Source: Mnemiopsis leidyi (taxonomy: Eukaryota > Ctenophora > Tentaculata > Lobata > Bolinopsidae). From it: a stretch of DNA of 35,167 nt. The notes below the pieces were generated by a model, which was not told where the DNA came from, did no database searches, and worked only from the letters and a program-made list of their open reading frames with translations. This document shows positions 21,047-30,114 of the stretch, in pieces. Both the position numbers and the translations under genes were made by a program. Each line of letters opens with the position of its first letter. Position 1 is the stretch's first letter. The stretch lies in contig JH154019.1 in NCBI GenBank assembly GCA_000226015.1, forward strand, positions 101,999 through 137,165, written 5' to 3'.

Positions 21047-22680
21047 GAAACGGGGAATTCTGTGTTATGAAGTTGTTAAAATATTGCGGATTTTTTTATC
21101 TTGATAATTGGATCTGGGAGTTTCTGCCAAGTTTTTATTCTATGATCATTTTACAAGCATGTTTTTCGCCTGTGATTGTTGATGTTTGGTGCAGGGACTG
21201 TGTGTAAATTCTTTAACTTTATTCCATATATTAATAATGTTGTGAATTACGTTATTTAGTCTGTTATTCTCTACCTCAGCCATTGTGATTCGCTCGAGAC
21301 TCGAATAACCGAATTGGCTATATTTCTACGAGCTATTGTTTTATAGATCTGAAAACCCGTGGAGTATACGATGTTTAGTTTGAGGAGATAGCATTGTCTA
21401 CATATATGCAATATTGCATATGCTGTTTTATAGTCACTCTGAAAGTGAAGCATACCGGTATTACCGGTAAAGCCCTCACACACTCCATGAGTTTTAGAGT
21501 AACTGAGGAGATCTGTAGAATTCCGGTGTCGATCACTATTATTAAACGACTATTGCGTCTTGAATTTAGAGCATTTTGATAACAGTCACGATCACTCTGT
21601 GCTAAAAGTAAAGCGGTGAAGTGATCAGAAAGGAACTCGTGAAGAGCAATGTCAGAGATTTCACTGGCGGCACTGGCCGGTTTTGCAGAGCCGGATACAT
21701 TAGCCACCTCCCTCCCTCCTCTCCTCTCCTCCTATGACAAATCTTAAGTTTTTAGATGATGCCGAAAGCCTTGCGGGAAAGTTAGGCCGCGGCCAGTAAG
21801 AGAGCAGATCTCAGGTTAAACCGGAGGTCCTTAAGATCAGTATGACGGCTGTTAGCTCGTTATCGCACTTACAAATCAGTAATGATTGAGCGAAACGCCA
21901 ACTTAAGCTTTCACGTGACCTCCAGGGGATGAGCATGTGCTCACTCCTCTACTGAGCCTTGCAATGTTTACTGATTCATGCATCTAGAAATGCATCCAAT
22001 TTTCTAGAACTTTATCTGGACCAAGCTGTAGCGTTGTTATAAGATGAATCAACCTTGTAGCTTTGGATGAAATTAAAAGTCAATTTCAATCTTTAAACTG
22101 CGAAGTAAGAACACCTACTTTTTCCGACTTGCTTAACGATCGCAGTTCACGATAATTAAAAGTGTTATTGGACTACACGAGCCAGTAAAAACGGAACCGT
22201 GCACGTGGGCTCCCAGGGCTCGTGCCTCGAGATCCCAACTTCCTGTTGTAAAGCTGGGGAGTTACTTAACAAAGTACTTGGAGTTACTGAGAGTGAAATC
22301 TCACAGGCTCTGTAGGGTTTCCGTGATCCATATTATCAAGGGATCTACTGCTATCGGTAATTGAGAAATTGACATTGGTACGAGCACTTCACATCCGCCG
22401 AAACGACTTTAATCAACCCACATGGCTGTGCATTAGAGTGCCCTGTCCATTACTGAAAGTGTGCCGAACCGGGGAATGGACAATTTTTGGTAAAATAAGG
22501 TTAACTGGAGTGTCCTACTGTCTTGACGGACTAGGATATTGCCCTCGTGCTATTTTGTAAATTTGTTCTTAAACACCGACGTTACGTTTAATCTTAGTAG
22601 CATGACCATGATAAAAACGAATAAATATCATTGTTAGAAATAGATGGACCAAAATCAGCAACTATTGTATAAAAACTTAC
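21047..22680. other. Intron of the NOL4-like gene, no feature seen
   Basis: A 110-codon minus frame (21375-21707) has no acceptor of normal strength, no family resemblance and a pyrimidine-rich tract (21704-21731) on the plus side only. I do not call it. A short palindromic accggtattaccggt lies near 21454. Confidence 0.4.
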
Positions 22681-22729
22681 GATCTTCTTGAGTTTTTGGC
22701 CCTCTCTGAAGCGCCTGCCAGCTGCCTTT
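22681..22729 (-). CDS. NOL4-like gene, micro-exon (49 bases)
   Basis: The donor GATC|gtaagt is strong; the acceptor, ttttggctaaaag, is weaker. With these limits the exon gives one base plus 16 codons. It completes the codon left open by the exon at 23404-23546 and ends in phase 0, exactly what the exon at 20900-21044 requires. It encodes the basic stretch KAAGRRFREGQKLKK, which could be a nuclear localisation signal. The donor and phase are the support; the 5' limit is less certain. Confidence 0.55.
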
Positions 22730-23403
22730 CTTTTAGCCAAAAGAAGTGGGGAATTCTTGATCTTTTTCAATCTTCGGCAAGATTCAATGTAAATCCTGAT
22801 GAAAATTTGGTTTTAAGTGAAACTCGGTATTCCGGGCGTTGGTTTGATACATCAAGAAACATCAGCAATGCTCTCGTATAATCAATTTCACGTGCCATTT
22901 TAATATTGTGACAACTGTTCAATAGACATTAGGCAATTATAGACAGTATCCCTAGACTGTATCAAATCGACTGGACTTCGTGATAATTCCCTATATAGCT
23001 GTATAGTGTTTCTCTGTATAATATAACTCTTTAAAATGTGTGCCAAAAAGCATGGCAATGTGGAATTTAAAATTGACAAAGTTAATCCCTCAATAGTTCG
23101 ACGATAGTAGCGTACGAGAATGATCATTGCTTTCTTCAACATGGACTTAGCAGACCTTTAGAATTATTTTCGTAAGTAGTATGGGTAAAGAATATGATAG
23201 AATAATATATGTACCAGATCTAAGGAGTAAGAAATCTCAAGAGGCTGTAAGAAGTGGTGTTATTGTTTAATTACCTACCCACATACGTCTAGAAATATTT
23301 TGAAAAAATACGAAAGAGCGCCTAAATTCAAAAGTGATAATAATTGATACGTTGCACAACAGACAATCAGAAATATTAAGTGAGCGGAATGTGAAAGCCT
23401 CAC

Positions 23404-23546
23404 CTGATGCGGGTGGTAGTCCAGTGGGCAAACTCGGGGAACTTTTCCCGACAAGCCTGCACGATAAGCTCCACCTTGTCTTCTGGCTGTTTGCTGATCA
23501 CAACTTCCTTGTCCAGATACTGGTCCACTAACTGCCTCACGTACCT
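23404..23546 (-). CDS. NOL4-like gene, exon of the conserved domain
   Basis: Bounded by the acceptor gaattttcag (AG at 23547-23548) and the consensus donor CAG|gtgagg. The 143 bases encode RYVRQLVDQYLDKEV, then PEDKVELIVQACREKFPEF and end in TTTRIR. A helical block with a QACREKFPEF-like core followed by a basic RIR is the part I associate with NOL4/NOL4L proteins. It ends with two bases of a codon that the exon at 22681-22729 completes. Exons farther 5' should lie to the right: beyond the N gap and the LTR element, or outside the window. A retroelement in antisense orientation therefore probably sits in an intron of this gene. Confidence 0.7.
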
Positions 23547-23627
23547 CTGAAAATTCTTCACATCAGTTGGACTGGTGGTTCACCCATCAGTTAAAGTGGA
23601 GTGGTTTATTCATGGGGGAGGGGGGGG

Positions 23628-23637
23628 NNNNNNNNNN
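23628..23637. other. Assembly gap (10 N)
   Basis: The gap lies 15 bases before the 5' LTR. gtggtttatt before the gap resembles gtggttattg after it, so the left flank of the element may not be a true junction. Confidence 0.98.
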
Positions 23638-23652
23638 GTGGTTATTGAACTT

Positions 23653-24156
23653 TGTAGGGTAGACTGATTCAATTTTTCATTTTTTACTAGAACTAATTAG
23701 CAGGGCTAGCTACAAGGTCAGGGTTGTCAACGGTCAAACAGGAAAACCAGCTCCATTGCCGGTGCTCCATGGAAATTAACCAATAAACGTTCTGCCCGGT
23801 GAGCACGAGACCGGCTTTGGGGACTGTTGACAATTCTGGCCTTCAACAGATTTTCTAAAAGTAGGAAACTCCTGGGATAGTTTTTAGAGAGATGGCGATT
23901 TTAGTCTAACTTTGGTCTCGAACTCCTGGCTTGTGCTAGGAGTTAATGTTGTAATCCTTACGATGATCTTCCTAACGTAGATTTTTAACATTGGTACCTT
24001 GAAATAAGATAAGATGTTTTGTACTCCTCAAACTGTCATTTGCTGCTATTTGAACTTTGTTCTTTTAATATGCTGTCCATCTATTGTCCACCCTCAATTA
24101 AAATTAAAGCCACTAGACGATCGATATTAGGTAGCCTGGAAGACAGGGGTGCTTCA
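23653..24156 (+). repeat. 5' LTR (504 bp)
   Basis: It starts TGTAGGGT and ends GCTTCA, with the usual TG...CA ends, and is repeated at 34395-34900. It contains an AATAAA (23782-23787). It also has a 10-bp stem (one G-T pair) with a TTGT loop at 23921-23944 and a 7-bp hairpin (CTGTTGA/TCAACAG, 23824-23849). No clear TATA box is seen, so the U3/R/U5 limits cannot be set. Confidence 0.93.
23921..23944 (+). promoter_or_regulatory. TTGT-loop hairpin in the 5' LTR
   Basis: AACTCCTGGC pairs with GCTAGGAGTT (one G-T pair) around TTGT. It is the longest-stemmed member, jointly with 33013-33036, of a hairpin family otherwise found at 32501-34048. Confidence 0.75.
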
Positions 24157-24158
24157 AT

Positions 24159-24177
24159 TGGTGCTGCGACCAGGATT
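24159..24177 (+). promoter_or_regulatory. Primer binding site
   Basis: TGGTGCTGCGACCAGGATT starts two bases after the 5' LTR. Its reverse complement has tRNA 3'-end layout: CCA, discriminator A, a 7-base acceptor strand and the start of a T-arm. I cannot say which tRNA it is. Confidence 0.85.
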
Positions 24178-24234
24178 AATCTGCGGTATCTTCTTTCTTT
24201 CATTTTATTTTTTTTAGTAAAGACCGGCAAAGAT
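24178..24234 (+). other. 5' leader before gag
   Basis: It contains a pyrimidine tract ending ttttttttag at about 24217, overlapping a possible donor, A|GTAAAG. A donor here could serve the spliced env or ORF4 messages. The gag reading frame is also open upstream through the LTR, but without a reason to start there. Confidence 0.35.
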
Positions 24235-25572
24235 ATGGACGCCATCTTAAATGCGGTGGACAACCTAACTGACCAACAGCGGACGGCTATAACGAGGCAA
24301 ATAGAACTGGACACTAATGCCGCGAGATCTGCTGCAGTCGAAGCAGCAAAGCTGGAATTCCGTGCAGGCGTGGCTGGAAGTAGGAAACCTGACCAATTCA
24401 TCACCGGTACTACTGATATCAAAACCTACATGGAGACTTTCGAGCCGTTCAGAGCGATCATGTACTTAGACGGAGCTGCAGCAATTAATGCATTTCTCAC
24501 TTACATGGATAACAAGGCTCAGAATATTCTGGTGGACAGTGGAGCTACGGGAAGAAATACTTGGCAGGAATTTAAAGCAGAAGCAATCAGAGCGCTGAGT
24601 CCTCCACAAGCAAGCGTACAAGCCCGTTTTGAGCTTAAAAAGGCAAAACAGCAAGTTGATGAAACCGTCGAAATGTTTGGACAGCGACTTATGAGTCTTG
24701 GCAGAACAGGATACACTGATGCAGAGCGAGTTGCAAAAGAATCAGCTTTAAAAGATGCGTTGGCAGGCGGCGTTGCAAGAGACGAGCTAGCTGTTCATCT
24801 CATCAACATCTCAGACCAGACATTTACGGCAATGCTAGCTGAAGCTGTGAAACTAGATGCCTCGTACTTAGCCCGACAAGCGTTAAAGGGAGAAGACAAG
24901 TATACTGTATCGGTAATGAAAACTCAGATGGACCAAAGTACGGAGAGATCAATGGATTCAGCTGTCAACCAAGTGGGACCTCAGAACTATCAGGGAGTGG
25001 TATGCTTTCGTTGTTACCAACCAGGACATATTGCCCCAATGTGTCCACTGAACGGAAATCGAGGAGCTTCTCAGAGGACTAAATATCAAAACTTCATGAT
25101 GTCGGGACCTGGAATTCCTCAAGGAAGCGCATTTAATTGTTACTATTGTCACGGACGAAATCATGTGGCTAGAGACTGCTTCACACGAAAGAGAGACTTG
25201 AGGATGAGCCAGTCTCAGAATTTCGGTCGTCGTCAAAATTTCTCAGGAAATCAAGAATATAGACCTCTCAACTATGGACAAGGATCTAGCAGACGTAACG
25301 AGGACTTCAACATGACATACTCTAATCCGGGACAGCTGAACTTCAGAGCACCACTGGAAGACAAGGCTTCGCTAGCTTACAACGCAGCTTTAGAGAGACA
25401 ATCAATCAGAAATGCAGAGTTAGCTAACAGAGGTCAAATCAATGCAGCAGTTGGAGGTCGTCCTGAACATGGGCTAGGATTTGAACAGTACAACGATTCT
25501 TGGTCTCCATCCAAACTGATTCAATCACAACATACTGACTCCAAAACTCACAGCACGATTCCAAAAAACTAG
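24235..25572 (+). CDS. gag: Gag polyprotein
   Basis: A 445-residue frame from ATG at 24235 (G at +4), placed after the PBS, to TAG at 25570-25572. The N-terminal half has the helical, charged layout of Ty3/gypsy capsid, with VEMFGQRLMSLGRTGY-like sequence in the middle. Two CCHC zinc knuckles follow: CFRCYQPGHIAPMC (residues 257-270) and CYYCHGRNHVARDC (302-315). Both fit C-X2-C-X4-H-X4-C, the nucleocapsid motif for RNA packaging. The remaining ~130 residues are Asn/Gln/Arg-rich. The last two sense codons and the preceding base form a slippery site for the switch into pol. Confidence 0.92.
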   Translation: MDAILNAVDNLTDQQRTAITRQIELDTNAARSAAVEAAKLEFRAGVAGSRKPDQFITGTTDIKTYMETFEPFRAIMYLDGAAAINAFLTYMDNKAQNILVDSGATGRNTWQEFKAEAIRALSPPQASVQARFELKKAKQQVDETVEMFGQRLMSLGRTGYTDAERVAKESALKDALAGGVARDELAVHLINISDQTFTAMLAEAVKLDASYLARQALKGEDKYTVSVMKTQMDQSTERSMDSAVNQVGPQNYQGVVCFRCYQPGHIAPMCPLNGNRGASQRTKYQNFMMSGPGIPQGSAFNCYYCHGRNHVARDCFTRKRDLRMSQSQNFGRRQNFSGNQEYRPLNYGQGSSRRNEDFNMTYSNPGQLNFRAPLEDKASLAYNAALERQSIRNAELANRGQINAAVGGRPEHGLGFEQYNDSWSPSKLIQSQHTDSKTHSTIPKN

Positions 25573-25594
25573 ATTGTCCCTCTCTAAAAGAGGG
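25563..25594 (+). promoter_or_regulatory. -1 ribosomal frameshift signal at the gag-pol junction
   Basis: The heptamer A AAA AAC (25563-25569) is read by the gag frame as AAA AAC, the X XXY YYZ arrangement, and the gag stop TAG follows at once. After an 8-base spacer comes a 6-bp stem, CCCTCT (25578-25583) with AGAGGG (25589-25594), plus a flanking wobble pair. Slipping one base back enters the pol frame, which has no stop from there through protease. Confidence 0.85.
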
Positions 25595-28500
25595 GGTTAT
25601 TGAGGAGCTGAGCAAAGGTCTAGAACCTTCTGTCCAACAAATCTCGGACTCTTCTAAAAGCGAGGTCAATTTCTGCGAAGGTCACGTTTACGTCTGTGCT
25701 CACATTAATAACTCACCCTTATCAGTATTAGTGGATACTGGATCTTCTACAAACTTACTCAGTGCTGATCTGGTAAACAAACTTGAGCTTCAAAATTCGG
25801 TCGAGGAAGGGACATTTAAACTTATTGGTGTAACAGGTGCTCCTTTGCAAACACTGGGCGTGATCAGAAAGCTGCCAATCGTGATAAATGGGACTTTACT
25901 TGAGTCAGATTTCATTGTTTCTAACATGGCTAATGAATCTTGCATTCTGGGACAAACTTTCATGGAAGATCATAATGTTGTTCTTAACTTTGAAAGGAAA
26001 GTCATGCACAGTCCTTGCTTCTCAGTTCAACTGAACAGAGGAATCTCCAGAAACAAGATGTTTCTCGTTACCAAAAACGACTGTCTCATTTCCGGATTTA
26101 ACGTATTGACTTGCAACTTAGCTTCCGAGGATACTTCAGTGGATTTGAGTGAAGTCTCAGGGCTGTATAAGCTGGCACCCGTGGAGGATCTATGGTTTTT
26201 ACATGCTAATAGAGCCACTGTAAATGACAATATTGTGACAGTTGAGAATGGACATGCTGATTTGTCAATAGCGGTTGATAATTACAACTCTGCTGAGCTT
26301 TGGTTTCCTAAAAATACCGTGATTGCTGAAATATTTCCGGCTTTAACTAGTTTCAATATTGAGGAAAGCGTCACAAAAGAGAAGAAAGCTAGACAGAAGT
26401 GGACTGACGATCATGATCCGGATAGAATAGAGGAAATATGGAAAGCTTTAGGAGTTGAGAATAATCCGGAATTGACTCAAGAAGAAAAAGGGAAGGTACG
26501 TGACTTAATTAAAGAATTTCCGGATATTTTTGCTTTAGACCGTAGTGAACTCGGAGTTACAGACCTCGTGTACCATGAAATACATTTAACGTCTGATCGG
26601 CCTGTTAGAGCACCTTTTAGGCGAGTTCCTCTCCATCTTCGTGAAGCTTGTATTAAAGAGCTTGAAGAGCTACTCGAAGCCGGAATTTTAGAGCACAGCC
26701 AGAGTAATTTCAATAATCCGGCTATGGTAATTCATCGTAACTCTAAAACTCGAATTATTTTAGATCTACGTCAGCTGAACTCGATTACTTTAAGAAGTTA
26801 CTGTACTTTACCGGCTTTAAATACTATTTTTGCCGGTTGTCATGGTGCTACTCGATTTTCTAGCCTTGACTGTCGTGATTCTTTCTTACAAATCCCTTTA
26901 TCTCGAATTTCGCGTCCGGCCACAGCCTTTGCAGTCCCTGGGGTTGGTTACTTTAACTTCCGAGTCATGTGTCTCGGCCTATCCGGAAGTCCCGGAACCT
27001 TTCAAAATCTCATGGACCGGATTTTGGCTGGAGTTCCGCCGGAAATCGGAGCCTGTTTTGTTGATGATATTTTAAGTCCCGGAGTGGATTTCCGGAGTGC
27101 ACTTGAAAACCTCCGGATTATTTTCGGAAGAATCAGAATCTCTAAAATCCGATTAAATCCGGCAAAATGTCGCTTACTTCAGAGCAAATTAAAGTACTGT
27201 GGAGTCATACTTACAAAATCCGGAGTAGAGGCAGATAGAGAGAAAATCCGGGCTATCGTTGATATGAAAAATCCGGAAACTTTAAAGGAGGCTCGTAAAG
27301 TACTAGGATGCTTTAGCTGGTTCAGGCCTCACATAGAAAGGTTCGCAGAGCTGGCTAAAGGCCTTACTGATTGCTTGAAACTTCGTGACGGGAAATTTGT
27401 GCTTACAGAGGAAGGTAAATGCTCTATCGAGAACCTTAAGTCAGCTGTCACAAGTCCGAAAGTTTTGATTTTTGTTTCTCCGGACAAGGAACTCCTAGTG
27501 TATACTGATGCGTCAGAAATAGCAGTAGCCGGATGTATAGGGCATAAAATAGACGGTTCATTCAAACCTATTGCTTTTAGTTCTAAGGTACTCAGCCCCA
27601 CTGAACAAAGATGGCCGTCGTTTAAAAGAGAATTCTTTGCTCTGTACTATCACGTGACTGAAGTTTGGAGGTATTATTTGATAAATGCCAAGTTCTCTTG
27701 TTTTGTCGACATGAAGGCTTTAACTTACTCTAACTTTCTCAAAAAGAATAACTCTGTTGTGTTGCTACGTTGGATTCTGGCACTAGAAAGTTTTGATTTC
27801 CAGCTTAAGTATCTCGAGGGGAAATGCATGGATGTTCCTGACTGTCTCAGTCGTCTACCACAAAGATCAGAGGAGCTGTTCGATTGGTGGAAGGAGAGAA
27901 GCGGGCAAAGAGAAGCTGATAAGAGTCCTAATCTGGAAGAAAACTTAGAGATCAATGTCATTACACAACATGAGATTGAACAGAACAAATCGGAAAAGAG
28001 TCAAGAACTAACGAAAGCAGAAAAAACAAAAGATCAGACCTCTGATGACGAACATGAAAGTAAAGATGATAACGAAGAGGAGGAAATTTCACAAAGCAAG
28101 TTTACTGAGAATACGGAACCACAGGGAACGTTCTCTAATCCGATTCCTGCTTACCGAAGTATGGTGATGAAAGATCTTCAGAAGGATGATCCAGACCTGA
28201 TCGTGCTAAAAACTTGGCTTAAAAATGGAACCAAGCCGACTGAGGATATTGATAGAGCTTCATTTAGTGAAAACTTGCTTCACTACTGGCAGATGTTCGA
28301 ACACTTTTGTCTCAGCAAAGACGACCTTATCTGCTACAAATATTACATGAGTCAGTCTAAAAAGTTTAAAGAACTTCTGTGCGTGCCTAAAAAGAAACGG
28401 AAGGAGCTGATCAGAGCACACCATGATTTGGAATCATGTGGACACTTGGGACCAAAGAAGACGCTTCATCGGATCAGAGAAAAATATTACTTCGCAGGAA

Positions 28501-29762
28501 TGACTGAGGAAATCAAGCTATTCTGTGCCACGTGTGAAACCTGTTTCATGAACAATCATCCTTATCTAAAAAACGCTAAAGCGCCTCTCAAACTCCACGC
28601 GGTTAATAGACCTGGACAGTGCTTGAATATCGATTTGATTGGAAAGATACAGGGTCCTGGACGATATTCTTGGATACTAACTATGGTCGACAAGTTTACT
28701 CGATTTGTTCAAGCAGTACCAATCACCAATGCCGAATCTACTACGATTGCCACAGCCTTGATGAACAACTATATCTGGAAATATGGATGTCCAGAGTCAC
28801 TTCACTCAGACAGAGCTGGGAACCTGAATCAAGCAAAGGTGATAAAAGTTGTGTATAACCTTCTCAGCGTGTACAAAACCACTACCACGGCCTATCATCC
28901 CAGAGGAAACGGACAGTGTGAAAACTACAACAAACATATAGTGGTCATGATCAAAAAGCTTGTAGCAGGTGATCCTAAGCAATGGCACACAAAATTGAAT
29001 GTAGTGTGTTATGCCCTTAACTCATCAGTCTGCTCCAGTAGCAAATTCAGCCCTTTTAGACTCCATTTTGGAAGAGAACTGAGGTCACCTACTGACATGC
29101 TTTACGACACTACTACGACAGAGTTCTACAAATCCGGGGCACATCTAGCAGAGAAAATGTACTATGAAATGAGGGAAATATTCGACATAGTGCGGTCTAA
29201 CAACTCCTCTGTCTTAGCAAGACAAAAATTGGCTTACGACAAAAGAAAAGGATTCCACACTGAGTACCACGTCGGAGATCAAGTTCTGTTATGGAAACCA
29301 CTCAGCCCTCAAATAAAGGATTTCAGAAAATTCCGCAACTGTTTCTCTGGTCCCTGGAAAATTGTTAAAATTTACTCTCATTGGACTTATATGATTAAAA
29401 ACTGTACAACCGGAAAGTGTGAAGTTGCCCATTTCGATAAACTAAGGTTTGTACCCTCAAATTTGCGGAAGCCCACGATCACAGTTGAAATGGCGAAAGA
29501 TTCACCGACTGCAGAGTGTAAAGACTCCAAGATATTGGACAAAGACGGGGAAAATGACGATTACCTCCAAACCATGTTTGACACAACCACGATAGATTAC
29601 ACAAATCATACCACTGATGAGAATGCCGATCTACAAGAGGAAAATCCAACTAATGATATTGAGGATGAAGACAATCAATTGCCCAGGAGATCAACGAGGA
29701 ATAGACGTCCCACTGTGCAACTACAAGTCACTCATGGTGGACAAAGATATGACGAATCATAG
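25572..29762 (+). CDS. pol: Pol polyprotein: protease, reverse transcriptase, RNase H, integrase
   Basis: The pol frame is open from the slippery site to TAG at 29760-29762. The first ATG is far inside, so expression as Gag-Pol by frameshift is expected. Protease has DTGSS at 25734 and ILGQTFM downstream. RT has LDLRQLN, SSLDC and the catalytic FVDD (27057-27068, where YVDD is more usual). RNase H has YTDAS (27501) and ends in DCLSRL. A very acidic linker (about 27960-28120) leads to integrase. Integrase has an HHCC finger (His near 28422 and 28443, Cys at 28533 and 28542) and catalytic Asp at 28632, Asp at 28809 and Glu at 28920, a D(36)E spacing. No chromodomain is seen. Confidence 0.93.
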   Translation, partial: DCPSLKEGVIEELSKGLEPSVQQISDSSKSEVNFCEGHVYVCAHINNSPLSVLVDTGSSTNLLSADLVNKLELQNSVEEGTFKLIGVTGAPLQTLGVIRKLPIVINGTLLESDFIVSNMANESCILGQTFMEDHNVVLNFERKVMHSPCFSVQLNRGISRNKMFLVTKNDCLISGFNVLTCNLASEDTSVDLSEVSGLYKLAPVEDLWFLHANRATVNDNIVTVENGHADLSIAVDNYNSAELWFPKNTVIAEIFPALTSFNIEESVTKEKKARQKWTDDHDPDRIEEIWKALGVENNPELTQEEKGKVRDLIKEFPDIFALDRSELGVTDLVYHEIHLTSDRPVRAPFRRVPLHLREACIKELEELLEAGILEHSQSNFNNPAMVIHRNSKTRIILDLRQLNSITLRSYCTLPALNTIFAGCHGATRFSSLDCRDSFLQIPLSRISRPATAFAVPGVGYFNFRVMCLGLSGSPGTFQNLMDRILAGVPPEIGACFVDDILSPGVDFRSALENLRIIFGRIRISKIRLNPAKCRLLQSKLKYCGVILTKSGVEADREKIRAIVDMKNPETLKEARKVLGCFSWFRPHIERFAELAKGLTDCLKLRDGKFVLTEEGKCSIENLKSAVTSPKVLIFVSPDKELLVYTDASEIAVAGCIGHKIDGSFKPIAFSSKVLSPTEQRWPSFKREFFALYYHVTEVWRYYLINAKFSCFVDMKALTYSNFLKKNNSVVLLRWILALESFDFQLKYLEGKCMDVPDCLSRLPQRSEELFDWWKERSGQREADKSPNLEENLEINVITQHEIEQNKSEKSQELTKAEKTKDQTSDDEHESKDDNEEEEISQSKFTENTEPQGTFSNPIPAYRSMVMKDLQKDDPDLIVLKTWLKNGTKPTEDIDRASFSENLLHYWQMFEHFCLSKDDLICYKYYMSQSKKFKELLCVPKKKRKELIRAHHDLESCGHLGPKKTLHRIREKYYFAGMTEEIKLFCATCETCFMNNHPYLKNAKAPLKLHAVNRPGQCLNIDLIGKIQGPGRYSWILTMVDKFTRFVQAVPITNAESTTIATALMNNYIWKYGCPESLHSDRAGNLNQAKVIKVVYNLLSVYKTTTTAYHPRGNGQCENYNKHIVVMIKKLVAGDPKQWHTKLNVVCYALNSSVCSSSKFSPFRLHFGRELRSPTDMLYDTTTTEFYKSGAHLAEKMYYEMREIFDIVRSNNSSVLARQKLAYDKRKGFHTEYHVGDQVLLWKPLSPQIKDFRKFRNCFSGPWKIVKIYSHWTYMIKNCTTGKCEVAHFDKLRFVPSNLRKPTITVEMAKDSPTAECKDSKILDKDGENDDYLQTMFDTTTIDYTNHTTDENADLQEENPTNDIEDEDNQLPRRSTRNRRPTVQLQVTHGGQRYDES

Positions 29763-30114
29763 AGGATCAATTGAGAAAAATTAAGATTTCTTGTATGCTC
29801 CTGCTCCGGGCTTAACTGTTTTTCTGTTTATTAAGGAGATTTGATATATTTGAGGAAAGGTGAATTATGAGAAAGTGTTATTTAAATTTGAGGAAAAGTA
29901 AATATTTAAGGTGATATCTCCAGGTTAGGTAAACTTGTCATCCGCTAGTATGGGCAAGGAGCATGACACCTTGAACCTTGGAATGAGAGCTCGAAAAGCT
30001 AGCCGTGTGTACTATTGAATATATACAGTACTTGTAGCTTGCACTGTCACATGCTAATACTTGTACTTTGACAGAATATATCTAATAGTGGACTACTACA
30101 TTTTAGGAAAAACT
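29763..30114 (+). other. pol-env spacer
   Basis: It is AT-rich with no frame. A good acceptor-like series lies at its end: branch-like tgctaat, pyrimidine-rich, then tttgacag (AG at 30073-30074), 40 bases before the env ATG. This suggests env is made from a spliced message. Confidence 0.45.

Noticed and set aside
21375..21707. 110-codon minus frame in an intron as an extra exon
   Set aside because: No convincing acceptor, and it would disturb the phase between the exons at 22681 and 20900.
24019..24234. Extension of Gag upstream through the 5' LTR
   Set aside because: The frame is open but starts at TTG and crosses the LTR and PBS. The ATG at 24235 after the PBS is the sensible start.
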